Below are positions 41,988-52,348 of a DNA stretch of 64,000 nt, piece after piece. Positions within the stretch are counted from its first letter, which is position 1, and each line of letters opens with the position of its first letter. Made by a program: the position numbers and the translations under genes. This DNA is from Micromonospora avicenniae (lineage in GTDB: Bacteria; Actinomycetota; Actinomycetes; Mycobacteriales; Micromonosporaceae): NCBI RefSeq assembly GCF_900156065.1, contig NZ_FTNF01000022.1, positions 1 to 64,000 on the forward strand. The letters run 5' to 3'. A model generated the notes under the pieces. The model saw only the letters and a list, made by a program, of their open reading frames with translations. It ran no database searches and was not told the origin of the DNA.

Positions 41988-42959
41988 GTGACCCCCGCCA
42001 GCCTCGCCCCCATTCTGCTCGTCCTCGGCGATGAGGAACTGCTCGCCACGCGCGCCGTGACCGAAGCCGTCGCGAAAGCGCGCAGCGTCGACCCCGGCGT
42101 GGACGTTCGCGAGTACCAGGCCGGTGCGCTCACCCCGGGCGAAGTCGCCGAGATGCTCAGCCCGTCGCTGTTCGGCGGCCGGCGGCTGCTGGTGCTCCGC
42201 GCCGGTCAGGATGCCCGCAAGGACCTGGTCGCCGCCCTGCTGGCGTACGCGAAGAACCCCGACCCGGACGTGCAGCTGGTCGTCCTGCACCTCGGCGCCG
42301 CCAAGGGAAAGGCGTTCGCCGACGGACTGAAGGCGGCGGGCGCCACGGTGGTGCCGGCGGCGAAGCTGAAGGGGCACCGGGACCGGGTCGCCTTCGTCCG
42401 CGACGAGATTCGCCGGGGTGGCGGCAAGTGCACCGAGGACGCCGCCGAGGCGCTGCTCGCGGCGGTCGGCAACGACCTGCGGGAACTCGCTGCCGCCTGC
42501 TCCCAGCTGATCGCCGACACCGACGGGCGGATCGGCGCGGACACGGTGGCCCGGTACTACCGGGGTCGGGTGGAGGTGAGTGGCTTCACGGTCGCGGACG
42601 CCGCGATGATCGGCGACGTGCCGGCCGCCCTCGAGGCGCTGCGTTGGGCGTTGCACGTCGGGGTCGACCCGGTGCCGATCGCCGACGCGCTCGCCGACGG
42701 CGTCCGTACCGTGGCCCGGGTCGCGTCCGCCGGACGGGGTAGCCCGTACCAGCTGGCGAGCACGCTCGGCATGCCGGCATGGAAGATCGAGCGGGCGCAG
42801 CGGCAGGGCCGAGGCTGGACGCCGGAGGGGCTGGCGCAGGCGATGCAGGCCGCCGCCGAGTGCAACGCGGCCGTCAAGGGCGGTTCCGACGACCGGGCGT
42901 ACGCCCTGGAACGCGCCGTCTTCTCGATGGCTGCGGCTCGGCAGGGCGGCGCCCGGTGA
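41988..42959 (+). CDS. holA: DNA polymerase III delta subunit
   Basis: The delta subunit opens the beta clamp in the clamp loader. The 323-residue product has the HolA pattern: LLVLGDEELLATRAV at the start, an SLFGGRRLLVLR block in domain I, and DLRELAAACSQLIA in domain II. A helical collar domain with KIERAQRQGRGW follows. The GTG start lacks a Shine-Dalgarno site; a GAATAT box 6 nt upstream may make it leaderless. The comEC-holA-rpsT order is typical for actinobacteria. Its stop overlaps the next start (GTGA). Confidence 0.92.
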   Translation: MTPASLAPILLVLGDEELLATRAVTEAVAKARSVDPGVDVREYQAGALTPGEVAEMLSPSLFGGRRLLVLRAGQDARKDLVAALLAYAKNPDPDVQLVVLHLGAAKGKAFADGLKAAGATVVPAAKLKGHRDRVAFVRDEIRRGGGKCTEDAAEALLAAVGNDLRELAAACSQLIADTDGRIGADTVARYYRGRVEVSGFTVADAAMIGDVPAALEALRWALHVGVDPVPIADALADGVRTVARVASAGRGSPYQLASTLGMPAWKIERAQRQGRGWTPEGLAQAMQAAAECNAAVKGGSDDRAYALERAVFSMAAARQGGAR

Positions 42960-43423
42960 GCGGACCGCCCCGCACGGCGTGGGCCACTCTCCCAGCCGAC
43001 GAGGAGCAGTACCGGCCGCTCTACGCGCGCGTGCTGGGGCTGCGGTTCGTCAATCCCGGCGGGGTGCTCTGCTTCCTCTTCTTCGAGGGAGTGGTGGCGC
43101 TGGCGGTGCTGCTCGCCCTCGCTGAACTGGTCAGCTGGTGGGCCGTGCTGATCCTGCCGGCCGCCGTGGCGGTCATGGTGAAGCTCAACGACGTGGTGGC
43201 CGCGGTCGTGGTCCGTTCCGCGGCGCTCGTACCGGAGCAGGAACGCGACCGGTTCCGCCGGCAGATGGAACCGGTGGTCGGACGGGCCCGGGTGGAGTGG
43301 GTCACGCACAGCGTTCCCGGCCTCGTGGTCTCGGCGGAACCGCTCGGCCCCGCCGTCCGCCCGGATCCGAACGAGGCCGCCAGGCCCGCCCGTCGCGACA
43401 TCGGTCCCGGCGCCGGTCTCTGA
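42956..43423 (+). CDS. Small membrane protein of unknown function
   Basis: The 155-residue product has two close membrane segments (GVLCFLFFEGVVALAVLLAL and WWAVLILPAAVAVMV, about 37-75), then a charged cytoplasmic tail. I do not recognise a family. The GTG start overlaps the holA stop by 4 nt, so it is translated with holA, although a link to replication is not evident. It ends before a strong two-way terminator. Confidence 0.7.
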   Translation: MSGPPRTAWATLPADEEQYRPLYARVLGLRFVNPGGVLCFLFFEGVVALAVLLALAELVSWWAVLILPAAVAVMVKLNDVVAAVVVRSAALVPEQERDRFRRQMEPVVGRARVEWVTHSVPGLVVSAEPLGPAVRPDPNEAARPARRDIGPGAGL

Positions 43424-43514
43424 TCCGCTGACCTCACCCGAAGTCGCGCAAACCCGTCACCGGACACCCCGGGCGCCGCGATCGGCGTGCTGCTGGGGCG
43501 CGGAACGTAGACAG

Positions 43515-43547
43515 CCGGAAGCCCCGGGCATCGCCCGGGGCTTCCGG
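43515..43547. terminator. Bidirectional terminator between holA operon and rpsT
   Basis: A perfect 15-bp stem (CCGGAAGCCCCGGGC, 43515-43529, with 43533-43547) closes a 3-nt loop between two convergent units. Confidence 0.85.
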
Positions 43548-43568
43548 CGAGGTCTGACGCCGCGTGGG

Positions 43569-43835
43569 TCAGGCGGAGAACGACGCGACGCGCTTGGCGA
43601 TCGCGGACTTCCGGTTCGCGGCCTGGTTGGCGTGGATCACGCCCTTGCTGACCGCCTTGTCGAGCTTGCGCGAGGCGTCCCGCATGAGGGCGGTGGCCTG
43701 CTCGACGTCGCCGGACTCGGCGGCCTCGTGGAACTTGCGGACTGCGGTCTTCAGCGACGACTTGACCGACTTGTTACGCAGCCGGCGCTTCTCGTTCTGC
43801 CGGTTGCGCTTGATCTGGGACTTGATGTTCGCCAC
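43569..43835 (-). CDS. rpsT: 30S ribosomal protein S20
   Basis: S20 binds 16S rRNA early in 30S assembly. The 88-residue product has the typical start MANIKSQIKRNRQNEKRR and the HANQAANRKSAIAKR end. It is transcribed opposite to holA, as in other actinobacteria. Confidence 0.97.
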   Translation of the reverse strand: MANIKSQIKRNRQNEKRRLRNKSVKSSLKTAVRKFHEAAESGDVEQATALMRDASRKLDKAVSKGVIHANQAANRKSAIAKRVASFSA

Positions 43836-44033
43836 GCGACAGCCTCGTCTTGATAGCTCGGGTTGGTCAGCTTCTGCGCGCGGCGAGCATGCGTCATCAC
43901 CACGCGAAAAGCCAGGTTACCAGGTCGGCCGGGACGAGCCAAAACGGCACCCGACCGACCCTGCCGCCGATTGCGCCCCGACACGTCCCGCCCCGACACG
44001 TCCCGGCCCCGAACGTGTGCGAGCCGCCGAGCG

Positions 44034-45011
44034 TCAGGTCCAGCCCTGCCGGGTCGCGAGCCAGGCGAGCGCCTGCTCGCCGCTCCACCGGTGGTGCCGG
44101 CGGATCTGTGGTGAGGCGGTGGGCGGGGCCGCGGCGGCGGTGGTGAGAAAGTACCCGGCCAGCGCGGCCAGCGTCACGTCCAGCGCGTCCGGGGGAGCGC
44201 CGGCGGCGGCCGGATGCCCGGCGAAGAGACCATCGGCGTCCAGCCCGCTGGCGTACCCGGTGATCAACAGGGTCACCAGGTCGAACCAGGCCGGCCCGTG
44301 GCAGAGCCAGGTCCAGTCACAGAGCCAGGCCCGGCCGTGACCGTCGATCAGCACGTTGTCCAGGCGGAGGTCGCCGTGGATGAGCCCGGTGCCGGCCGCG
44401 GCATAGCCGGGGAGGCGGGACTCCAGCGCGACCAGTTCGGGCAGCCGGCCCCGTACCGGCGCGGGCAACGGCGGCGCCGGTTCACGCCCGGTGGCGACCT
44501 CTTCCCACCAGAGGATGTCGTCCCGGGCCAGGTCGGCGAGGTGGGGCAACCCCAGGCCGACCAACTCGGCCGGCGGGTGGACCAGCGCGGACGCCACCTC
44601 GGCGTACCCGGCCAGTGTGGCCGCGAGCGCGGCCGGCGCCCAGGGCAGGTCGGGCGTACGGCCGTGCACGGCGTCGAGGCCGATCGCGTACCAGTCGGCT
44701 GCGGTGAGGGTCCAGCGCAGCCGCGGGACCGGCAGTCCGGTCGGGAGCCGAGCGAGGACGGCTGCCTCCCGGACGTACCAGTCGACCAGCCGCGGTTGAT
44801 CGGTCCGCGCCGCCGCCTTGACGAACACCGACGAGCCGTCGCCGGTGCTCAGCAGGGCGGCGAAGCCTCGGGTGAAGCCCGCCCCCGCGATCCGGGCGGC
44901 GGTGACCGGTGCGCCCAGCCGTGCGGCGATTGCCGACCGCAGGCCGGGTGGCAGATCGGTCCAGCTCGGCCGCACGGCCGTGGCGTCGTACGGCGGTGGC
45001 GTGACCGGCAT
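44034..45011 (-). CDS. Aminoglycoside phosphotransferase-like kinase
   Basis: The 325-residue product has the APH/choline-kinase fold with the catalytic loop HGDLRLDN and the metal-binding CDW motif (replacing DFG-like IDW). Such kinases phosphorylate aminoglycosides, sugars or other small molecules; the substrate is not clear, and it need not give resistance. The ATG at 45011 is chosen because the family N-terminus lies close to it and a G-rich sequence (GGGGGA) is adjacent. A longer reading is possible but unsupported. The gene is divergent from the DUF4240 gene. Confidence 0.8.
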   Translation of the reverse strand: MPVTPPPYDATAVRPSWTDLPPGLRSAIAARLGAPVTAARIAGAGFTRGFAALLSTGDGSSVFVKAAARTDQPRLVDWYVREAAVLARLPTGLPVPRLRWTLTAADWYAIGLDAVHGRTPDLPWAPAALAATLAGYAEVASALVHPPAELVGLGLPHLADLARDDILWWEEVATGREPAPPLPAPVRGRLPELVALESRLPGYAAAGTGLIHGDLRLDNVLIDGHGRAWLCDWTWLCHGPAWFDLVTLLITGYASGLDADGLFAGHPAAAGAPPDALDVTLAALAGYFLTTAAAAPPTASPQIRRHHRWSGEQALAWLATRQGWT

Positions 45012-45161
45012 TCCCCCATGCTGTCGTACCCCGGCGGCGCCGTGCAGCCTCAGCACGTCGGTGATTCGCCCGCGCCGGTGCGCCCGAAGCCGGCCCCGAG
45101 CGCCCGCCCCCCGCGAGATCCTTCCGCTGTCGCGTCCGGTCGTCTGAGAGACTGCCAGCTC

Positions 45162-45695
45162 ATGAGGACCGACGAGTTCTGGCAGTTGATCGACCGGGCC
45201 CGGGCCGGCGGCGGGGGAGAGGCCCCGGCGGTGGCCGCGCGGGCGACGGCGCTGCTGGCCGAGCGTGACCCGGCGGACATCGTCGGCTACGCGCGCCACC
45301 AGCGGCGGGTGCTCGTCGCGTCCCGGACGGTGGATCTCTGGGGAGCCGCGTACCTGATCAATGGGGGTGCCTCCGACGACGGCTTCGAGTACTTCCGCGG
45401 CTGGCTGATGACCCAGGGGCGGGAGGTCTTCGCCCGAGCGGTCGCGGACCCGGACTCGCTCGCCGAACTGCCGCAGATCCGGTCCGCCGCGCTCAGCGGC
45501 GAGGAGTTCGAGTCGGAGGACATGCTCGCGGTGCCCTGGGAGGCGTACCGGAAGGCGACCGCTACCGATCTGCCGGCCGAGCCCGACCCGGCGCCCGCGC
45601 CGGATCTCGACTTCTGGGACTTCGACGACGAGGAGTCGGCGCGGCAGCGGTTGCCGCGCCTCGCCGCGCTCTTCGTCGAGCCGCCCGAGGAGTGA
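45162..45695 (+). CDS. DUF4240 protein
   Basis: The 177-residue product matches DUF4240: MRTDEFWQLIDRAR at the start, then WGAAYLINGGASDDGFEYFRGWLMTQGREVF. A Glu/Asp/Pro-rich C-terminus ends it. Related proteins are found beside WGR-like or immunity-like proteins in Streptomyces, but the function is unknown. The start has no strong ribosome binding site. It stands before lepA with an 88-nt gap and could be co-transcribed with it. Confidence 0.8.
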   Translation: MRTDEFWQLIDRARAGGGGEAPAVAARATALLAERDPADIVGYARHQRRVLVASRTVDLWGAAYLINGGASDDGFEYFRGWLMTQGREVFARAVADPDSLAELPQIRSAALSGEEFESEDMLAVPWEAYRKATATDLPAEPDPAPAPDLDFWDFDDEESARQRLPRLAALFVEPPEE

Positions 45696-45783
45696 TCCGA
45701 CCGCGCCCGAGACGGCGTGGGAGCATATAGGGGGGCCGGCTCCGTGCCGGCCTGATCACGTCAGCCGACCAGAACGGACAGCT

Positions 45784-47661
<1,878 letters not shown>

Positions 47662-47681
47662 CGCACACCAACCGGCTGGTA

Positions 47682-47730
47682 CGACGGCCGGCACCTCTAC
47701 GGCACGTCGCGCCGTGGGTGCCGGCCGTCG
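47682..47730 (+). terminator. lepA terminator
   Basis: CGACGGCCGGCACC (47682-47695) pairs perfectly with 47717-47730; the loop holds a further small ACGGC/GCCGT helix. The remaining 220 nt before the next gene hold the sigma-B-like signal below and no gene. Confidence 0.8.
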
Positions 47731-47870
47731 GCGTTCCAGCGCGCCGGGGCAGGAAATTTTCCTCGGCCCACGGCCGGTCGCGGAGTTCGTCCTACCGGCT
47801 CCGACCTGGGTGGACGATGGCCCGGCCGCACCTTTCGCATTCATTCATGCAGACGTTTTGTGCCCGGTCC

Positions 47871-47897
47871 GGTTTGGCCTTTCGATGGCTCGGGAAC
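47871..47897 (+). promoter_or_regulatory. Sigma-B-like promoter of the GlsB/YeaQ-type gene
   Basis: GGTTT (47871-47875) and GGGAAC (47892-47897) are 16 nt apart and 57 nt before the ATG. The -35 box matches the stress consensus well and the -10 box partly. Confidence 0.35.
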
Positions 47898-47954
47898 TTA
47901 GCGGCCACCACAGGAAGCACACATCGTGTGACTCATTCTTGAAGGAGGGCGGCC

Positions 47955-48239
47955 ATGGAGCTGACCGTTTGGGGCATCATCACTGCGCTCATCGTTGGTC
48001 TGATCGTCGGGGCGCTGGGCCGTCTGATCGTCCCGGGCCGGCAGGACATGCCGATGTGGCTGCACATGCTGATCGGTGTGGGTGCCGCGTTGCTCGGCAC
48101 GGTGCTGGCGCGGGCGCTGGGGATCGCGACGGAGACCTCGGGGGTGGACTGGGGCGAGCTGCTGGTGCAGGTCGTGCTGGCGGCGATCGCGGTGGCTCTG
48201 GTGGCCGGCGTGGGCCGGCGCCGCAGCGTCACCCGGTGA
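47955..48239 (+). CDS. GlsB/YeaQ/YmgE family stress membrane protein
   Basis: The 94-residue product has three membrane segments and the family start with IGALGRLIVPG-like sequence (VGALGRLIVPGRQDMP), plus a MLIGVGAALLGT block. Members are small transglycosylase-associated-like proteins of the general stress response; the activity is unknown. The ATG follows AAGGAGG. It is monocistronic, and a sigma-B-like promoter signal lies upstream. Confidence 0.88.
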   Translation: MELTVWGIITALIVGLIVGALGRLIVPGRQDMPMWLHMLIGVGAALLGTVLARALGIATETSGVDWGELLVQVVLAAIAVALVAGVGRRRSVTR

Positions 48240-48405
48240 CGACCGCGCCGGCGTACGACCGGCGATGGTACTGCGACGGGCGTCCGACCGAACGGGTCGG
48301 GCGCCCGTTCGTCTGCGTACGGCCGGATTCGCCTGGAGCGACCCCTGCCCTACGCCCCTCGACCTGCGATACGGTCGCGTCGCCTTCTCTCGACCGCCCA
48401 CTGTC

Positions 48406-48441
48406 GTAAAGGATTTTTACCTACTAAGGTGCGGCGGTAAA
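48406..48441 (+). promoter_or_regulatory. Candidate operator of the sugar ABC transporter
   Basis: This A/T-rich patch holds GTAAA-GGATT-TTTAC (48406-48420) and an overlapping TTTACC-N14-GGTAAA (48416-48441). Nested inverted repeats just before a solute-binding-protein gene are typical for a GntR or LacI repressor, but no regulator is encoded nearby. Confidence 0.45.
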
Positions 48442-48475
48442 GGTTAGTGCCAAGCGGCGCGAGGGGAGATGTGGC

Positions 48476-49765
48476 GTGAACAGGTGGAAGCGGCTGGCCC
48501 CGGTCACCGCCTTGGTGGCTTCGGCCGCGATGGTGCTGACCGGCTGTGGCGGCTCTGGCGACGACGAGGCGGCCGACACCAGCAAGTTGACCGTCTGGAT
48601 GATGGGCGAGGGTGGCGAGGCCCAGACCAAGTTCCTCGACGGCGTCGAGGCCGAGTTCCGGCAGAAGCATCCGGACACCGACGTCGTGGTGCAGTACATC
48701 CCGTGGCTGGAGGCGCCGAAGAAGTTCCAGGCCGCCCTGGCCGGCGGTGAGGGGCCGGACGTCACCGAACTGGGTAACACGGAGACTCAGGGCTGGGCGG
48801 CGCAGGAGGCCCTGGCCGACCTGAGTGGCCGGATGAGCGGCTGGGCCGAGGGCAAGGACATCCTGCCGGACCTCGTGAAGAACGCGCAGCTCGACGGCAA
48901 GCAGTACGGCGTGCCCTGGTACGCCGGCGTGCGGGCCATCTACTACCGCACCGACTGGTTCGCCGAGGCCGGCGTGAAGCCGCCGACCACCTGGGACGAG
49001 TTGGTGACCGTGGCCAAGGCGGTGCAGGCCAAGAAGCCGAACACCTACGGCATCGCGCTGCCTGGCAACTCCGAGCTGCCGTTCTACTCCTTCCTCTGGG
49101 CGGCGGGCGGCGAGATCGCCACCGACCAGGGGGGCACCTGGAAGTCCGGCTACACCACGCCCGAGGCGCAGAAGGCGGTCAAGTTCTGGACCGATCTGGT
49201 GACCGTGCACAAGGTCGCGCCGCCGGCCGCCGCCGGCTGGAACGAGATCGACGCCCGGACCCAGTTCGCCACCGGTAAGGCCGCCATGGCGTTCGCCGGC
49301 AGCTGGCAGCAGGGCGCCATTAAGAAGGACAACCCGGACATCGAAAAGGTGTGGGGCACCTTCCCGATCCCTGGCCCCGACGGCAAGGCCGCGCCCGGTT
49401 TCGCGGGCGGCTCGGACATCGCGATCTGGAAGGACAGCGAGCGCCAGGACCTCGCCTGGGACTACATGACCGTGCTGCTGAACAAGAAGAACGGTCAGGC
49501 GTTCGCCGACAGCCTGGGCTTCTTCCCGGTCTACCAGGACCTCGTAGCCGGCGGCACGTACGCCAGTGACAAGATCATGGCGGCGTTCGCGACCACGATG
49601 CAGAACACCAAGGTCACGCCGCTCACCCCGAAGTGGGTGGAGGTCAGTCGTACCAAGACGGTGACGCAGGCGATGAACAGCTCGGTCATGAAGGGTCAGA
49701 AGACGGTCGAGAAGGCTACCGCCGACGCGGCCGCGGAGATGGAAAGCATCCTCAACGCCAAGTGA
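48476..49765 (+). CDS. Sugar ABC transporter substrate-binding lipoprotein
   Basis: The 429-residue product has a lipoprotein signal with lipobox LTGC (C24) and the family 1 extracellular binding-protein fold. Conserved parts include LTVWMMGEGG near the start, GGEGPDVTELG, PWYAGVRAIYYRTD and TWDELVTVAKAVQ. The probable ligands are oligosaccharides (chito-, cello- or similar). The GTG start follows GAGGGGAG. Its stop overlaps the first permease gene (GTGA), so the operon is binding protein, permease, permease. The sugar cannot be named from the sequence. Confidence 0.92.
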   Translation: MNRWKRLAPVTALVASAAMVLTGCGGSGDDEAADTSKLTVWMMGEGGEAQTKFLDGVEAEFRQKHPDTDVVVQYIPWLEAPKKFQAALAGGEGPDVTELGNTETQGWAAQEALADLSGRMSGWAEGKDILPDLVKNAQLDGKQYGVPWYAGVRAIYYRTDWFAEAGVKPPTTWDELVTVAKAVQAKKPNTYGIALPGNSELPFYSFLWAAGGEIATDQGGTWKSGYTTPEAQKAVKFWTDLVTVHKVAPPAAAGWNEIDARTQFATGKAAMAFAGSWQQGAIKKDNPDIEKVWGTFPIPGPDGKAAPGFAGGSDIAIWKDSERQDLAWDYMTVLLNKKNGQAFADSLGFFPVYQDLVAGGTYASDKIMAAFATTMQNTKVTPLTPKWVEVSRTKTVTQAMNSSVMKGQKTVEKATADAAAEMESILNAK

Positions 49766-50748
49766 CCACGCTGACCGACGCGCCGGAGACGTCCGCCGCG
49801 CGGGAGAACCCCGCGCGGCGGAGTCGCCCGGTCGACCGCCTGCCGTATCTGCTGCTCCTGCCCTGCCTGGTCATCATCGGCGTACTGCTGCTCTGGCCGC
49901 TCGGCCAGGTGGTGACCATGTCGTTCTACCGGCTGAATAACGTCCGGCAGCTGCGTGGGGACCGGGAGTGGCCATGGATCGGACTCGAGAACTACACCCA
50001 GATCCTTGGTGACCCGTTCTTCCTCACCGTGCTGCGCAACACCGTGCTCTTCGCGGTGGCGAACGTGGCGCTCACCATGATCCTGGGCACCCTGGTCGGC
50101 CTGCTGCTCAACCGCCTCGGCCGGAAGATGGCCACCTTCGTGGCCAGTTGCGTGATGCTCGCCTGGGCGACCCCGGCGCTGACCGGCACCATCGTCTGGA
50201 AGTGGATCTTCGACGACACCAGTGGCCTGGTCACCTGGCTGTTCAACGCGTTGCCGGACGGGCTGTCGCAGGCGCTCTTCGGGCGCAGCGACTGGACGGG
50301 CTACGGCTGGTTCAACTCGCCACTGCTCTTCTTCTCGATCCTGACCCTGGTGGTGGTCTGGCACTCGTTCCCGTTCATCGCGGTGAGCGTCCTGGCCGGG
50401 CTCAAGAGCGTGCCGAGTGAGCTACACGAGGCGGCCCGGGTCGACGGCGCGAGCGCCTGGCGGGTCTTCTGGCGGATCACGTTCCCGCTGCTGCGCCCGG
50501 TCTTCGGGATCCTGATCGTGCTCTCCACGATCTGGGACTTCAAGGTCTTCACCCAGCAGTTCGTGCTGGCCGGCGGCACCCAGGACCGGCCGACGTTCAT
50601 GCTCTCCATCTACTCGTACGCGGAGGCGTTCTCGCCCCCGCCGAAGTACGGCCTCGGCGCGGCCATCGCGGTGATCCTCACCGCGATCCTGCTCGTGGTG
50701 ACCGGCTTCTACGTACGGATGGTGCTCAGGCAGGAGGACGAGTCGTGA
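49762..50748 (+). CDS. Sugar ABC transporter permease (MalF type)
   Basis: The 328-residue product has six membrane segments and the EAA loop typical of the inner-membrane permease (ELHEAARVDGASAWRVFWRITFP), which contacts the ATPase. It forms a pair with the next gene product. Start and stop overlap both neighbours by 4 nt. Confidence 0.93.
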   Translation: MTTLTDAPETSAARENPARRSRPVDRLPYLLLLPCLVIIGVLLLWPLGQVVTMSFYRLNNVRQLRGDREWPWIGLENYTQILGDPFFLTVLRNTVLFAVANVALTMILGTLVGLLLNRLGRKMATFVASCVMLAWATPALTGTIVWKWIFDDTSGLVTWLFNALPDGLSQALFGRSDWTGYGWFNSPLLFFSILTLVVVWHSFPFIAVSVLAGLKSVPSELHEAARVDGASAWRVFWRITFPLLRPVFGILIVLSTIWDFKVFTQQFVLAGGTQDRPTFMLSIYSYAEAFSPPPKYGLGAAIAVILTAILLVVTGFYVRMVLRQEDES

Positions 50749-51575
50749 AGAAGGTCGCGCTCAACGGCGCCGGGCTGCTGGTGGCGCTCTTCGCGGCCTT
50801 CCCGGTCTACTGGATGATCGCCACGTCGCTGAAGCCCAGCCGGGAGATCTTCTCCGCCACCCCACGGCCGGTGCCGACGCACCCGACGCTGGAGCACTAC
50901 CGGGAGATCCTGACCGGGAACCTGATCCCCGGGGTGACCTTCGCGGACTTCTTCCTCAACAGCGCCGTGGTCGCGGTCTCCACGGTGGCGCTCAGCGGCC
51001 TGGTCGCGCTGCTGGCGGCGACCGCCGTGGCCCGGTTCCGGTTCCGGCTGCGGACCAGCTTCCTGATCATGCTGCTCGTGGTGCAGATGATCCCGTTGGA
51101 GGCCCTGGTCATCCCGCTCTTCCTGATGATCCAGCGGCTCGGGCTCTACAACACGCTGCCCAGCTTGATCCTCACCTATCTGGGCTTCTCGCTGCCCTTC
51201 GCCGTCTGGATGCTGCGCGGCTTCGTCGCCGCGGTGCCGAAGGAACTGGAGGAGGCAGCGGCGATCGACGGAGCGAGCCGGGCCCAGACGTTTCGCCGGA
51301 TCCTGTTCCCGCTGGTCGCTCCCGGACTGGTGGCGACCAGCATCTTCTCCTTCATCACCGCCTGGAACGAGCTGATCTTCGCGCTCACCTTCATCAACGA
51401 CCAGGGCCGGTACACCCTGCCGGTGGCCATGACGTTCTTCTTCGGGCGCGACGACACCGCCTGGGGGCCGGTGATGGCGGCGTCCACACTGTTCACCCTG
51501 CCGGTGATCATCTTCTTCCTGCTGGTGCAGCGGCGGATGGTCTCGGGGCTGGTCGCCGGCGCGGTCAAGGGCTGA
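50745..51575 (+). CDS. Sugar ABC transporter permease (MalG type)
   Basis: The 276-residue product is the second permease, with six membrane segments and its own EAA loop (ELEEAAAIDGASRAQTFRRILFP). The GTG start overlaps the preceding stop. There is no ATPase gene in the operon or elsewhere in the window. In actinobacteria a shared MsiK-type ATPase usually serves such importers, and that is the likely case here. Confidence 0.93.
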   Translation: MKKVALNGAGLLVALFAAFPVYWMIATSLKPSREIFSATPRPVPTHPTLEHYREILTGNLIPGVTFADFFLNSAVVAVSTVALSGLVALLAATAVARFRFRLRTSFLIMLLVVQMIPLEALVIPLFLMIQRLGLYNTLPSLILTYLGFSLPFAVWMLRGFVAAVPKELEEAAAIDGASRAQTFRRILFPLVAPGLVATSIFSFITAWNELIFALTFINDQGRYTLPVAMTFFFGRDDTAWGPVMAASTLFTLPVIIFFLLVQRRMVSGLVAGAVKG

Positions 51576-51619
51576 CGGCCGGCCGAGAATCTTGGGCTGT
51601 CGCATCCCGTCGTCCCCGC

Positions 51620-51625
51620 TAGGCT
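51620..51625 (+). promoter_or_regulatory. -10 box for the leaderless MOSC gene
   Basis: TAGGCT ends 7 nt before the ATG at 51633, and there is no Shine-Dalgarno sequence. Confidence 0.5.
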
Positions 51626-51632
51626 GACTGCC

Positions 51633-52271
51633 ATGACGGGCAGGGTGGTGGCGGTGAACCTGGGTGCGGTCACCGAGGCCGAGTGGGCGGGCGACCCGAG
51701 CGGCCGCAGCGGCATCGACAAGCGGCCGGTGGACGGCCCGGTGCTGTTCCGCGCCGACGGAGTGGCCGGCGACTTCATCGGCGAGCGGGCCCACCACGGT
51801 GGCCCCGACCAGGCGGTCTACGCGTACGCGGAGGAAGACGCCGGCTGGTGGGCGACCGAGCTGGGGCGTGACATCCGGCCCGGCGGCTTCGGCGAGAACC
51901 TCACCACGTACGCGGTGGACGTGACCGGAGCGGTGATCGGCGAGCAGTGGCAGATCGGATCCGCTCTGCTGCAGGTGACCAAGCCGCGCACGCCGTGTGC
52001 CACCTTCGCCGGCTTCTGGGGCGTACCGGATCTGATCAAGCGGTTCACGGTCCGCGCGCTCCCCGGGGCCTACCTGCGGGTGCTGCGTGCGGGGGAGGTC
52101 GGCCCCGGCGACCCGGTGCAGGTGGTGGATCGGCCCACCCACGGGGTGACCATCGGTGAGGTCTTCCGGGCCACCAACCTGGAGCCGGAGCTGCTGCCCC
52201 GGCTGCTGGACGCGCCGGACCTGCCGGAGTCGATCCGGGAGAAGGTGCGTCGCCGGCTCGCCGCACGATGA
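51633..52271 (+). CDS. MOSC domain protein
   Basis: The 212-residue product has the MOSC domain found in molybdenum-cofactor sulfurases and YiiM-like reductases. The conserved Cys is C122 in KPRTPCATF, and the N-terminal HHGGPDQAVYAYA block is typical of YiiM-like proteins. It may bind molybdenum cofactor and reduce N-hydroxylated compounds; a partner is not evident. A hairpin follows the stop. Confidence 0.88.
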   Translation: MTGRVVAVNLGAVTEAEWAGDPSGRSGIDKRPVDGPVLFRADGVAGDFIGERAHHGGPDQAVYAYAEEDAGWWATELGRDIRPGGFGENLTTYAVDVTGAVIGEQWQIGSALLQVTKPRTPCATFAGFWGVPDLIKRFTVRALPGAYLRVLRAGEVGPGDPVQVVDRPTHGVTIGEVFRATNLEPELLPRLLDAPDLPESIREKVRRRLAAR

Positions 52272-52294
52272 ACGTCCGGCGCTACGGCATGTGA

Positions 52295-52340
52295 CGAAGG
52301 GCCCCCGACCGCGCGCGAGGCGACGGCGGAGGGCCCTTCG
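52295..52340. terminator. Bidirectional terminator between MOSC and PhyH genes
   Basis: CGAAGGGCCC (52295-52304) pairs with GGGCCCTTCG (52331-52340) across a 26-nt loop between two convergent genes. The long loop makes it weaker than the others. Confidence 0.6.
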
Positions 52341-52348
52341 CTACGAGG

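Noticed and set aside
44034..45011. Aminoglycoside resistance gene
   Set aside because: The APH fold includes many kinases of other small molecules; no substrate-specific residues could be identified.
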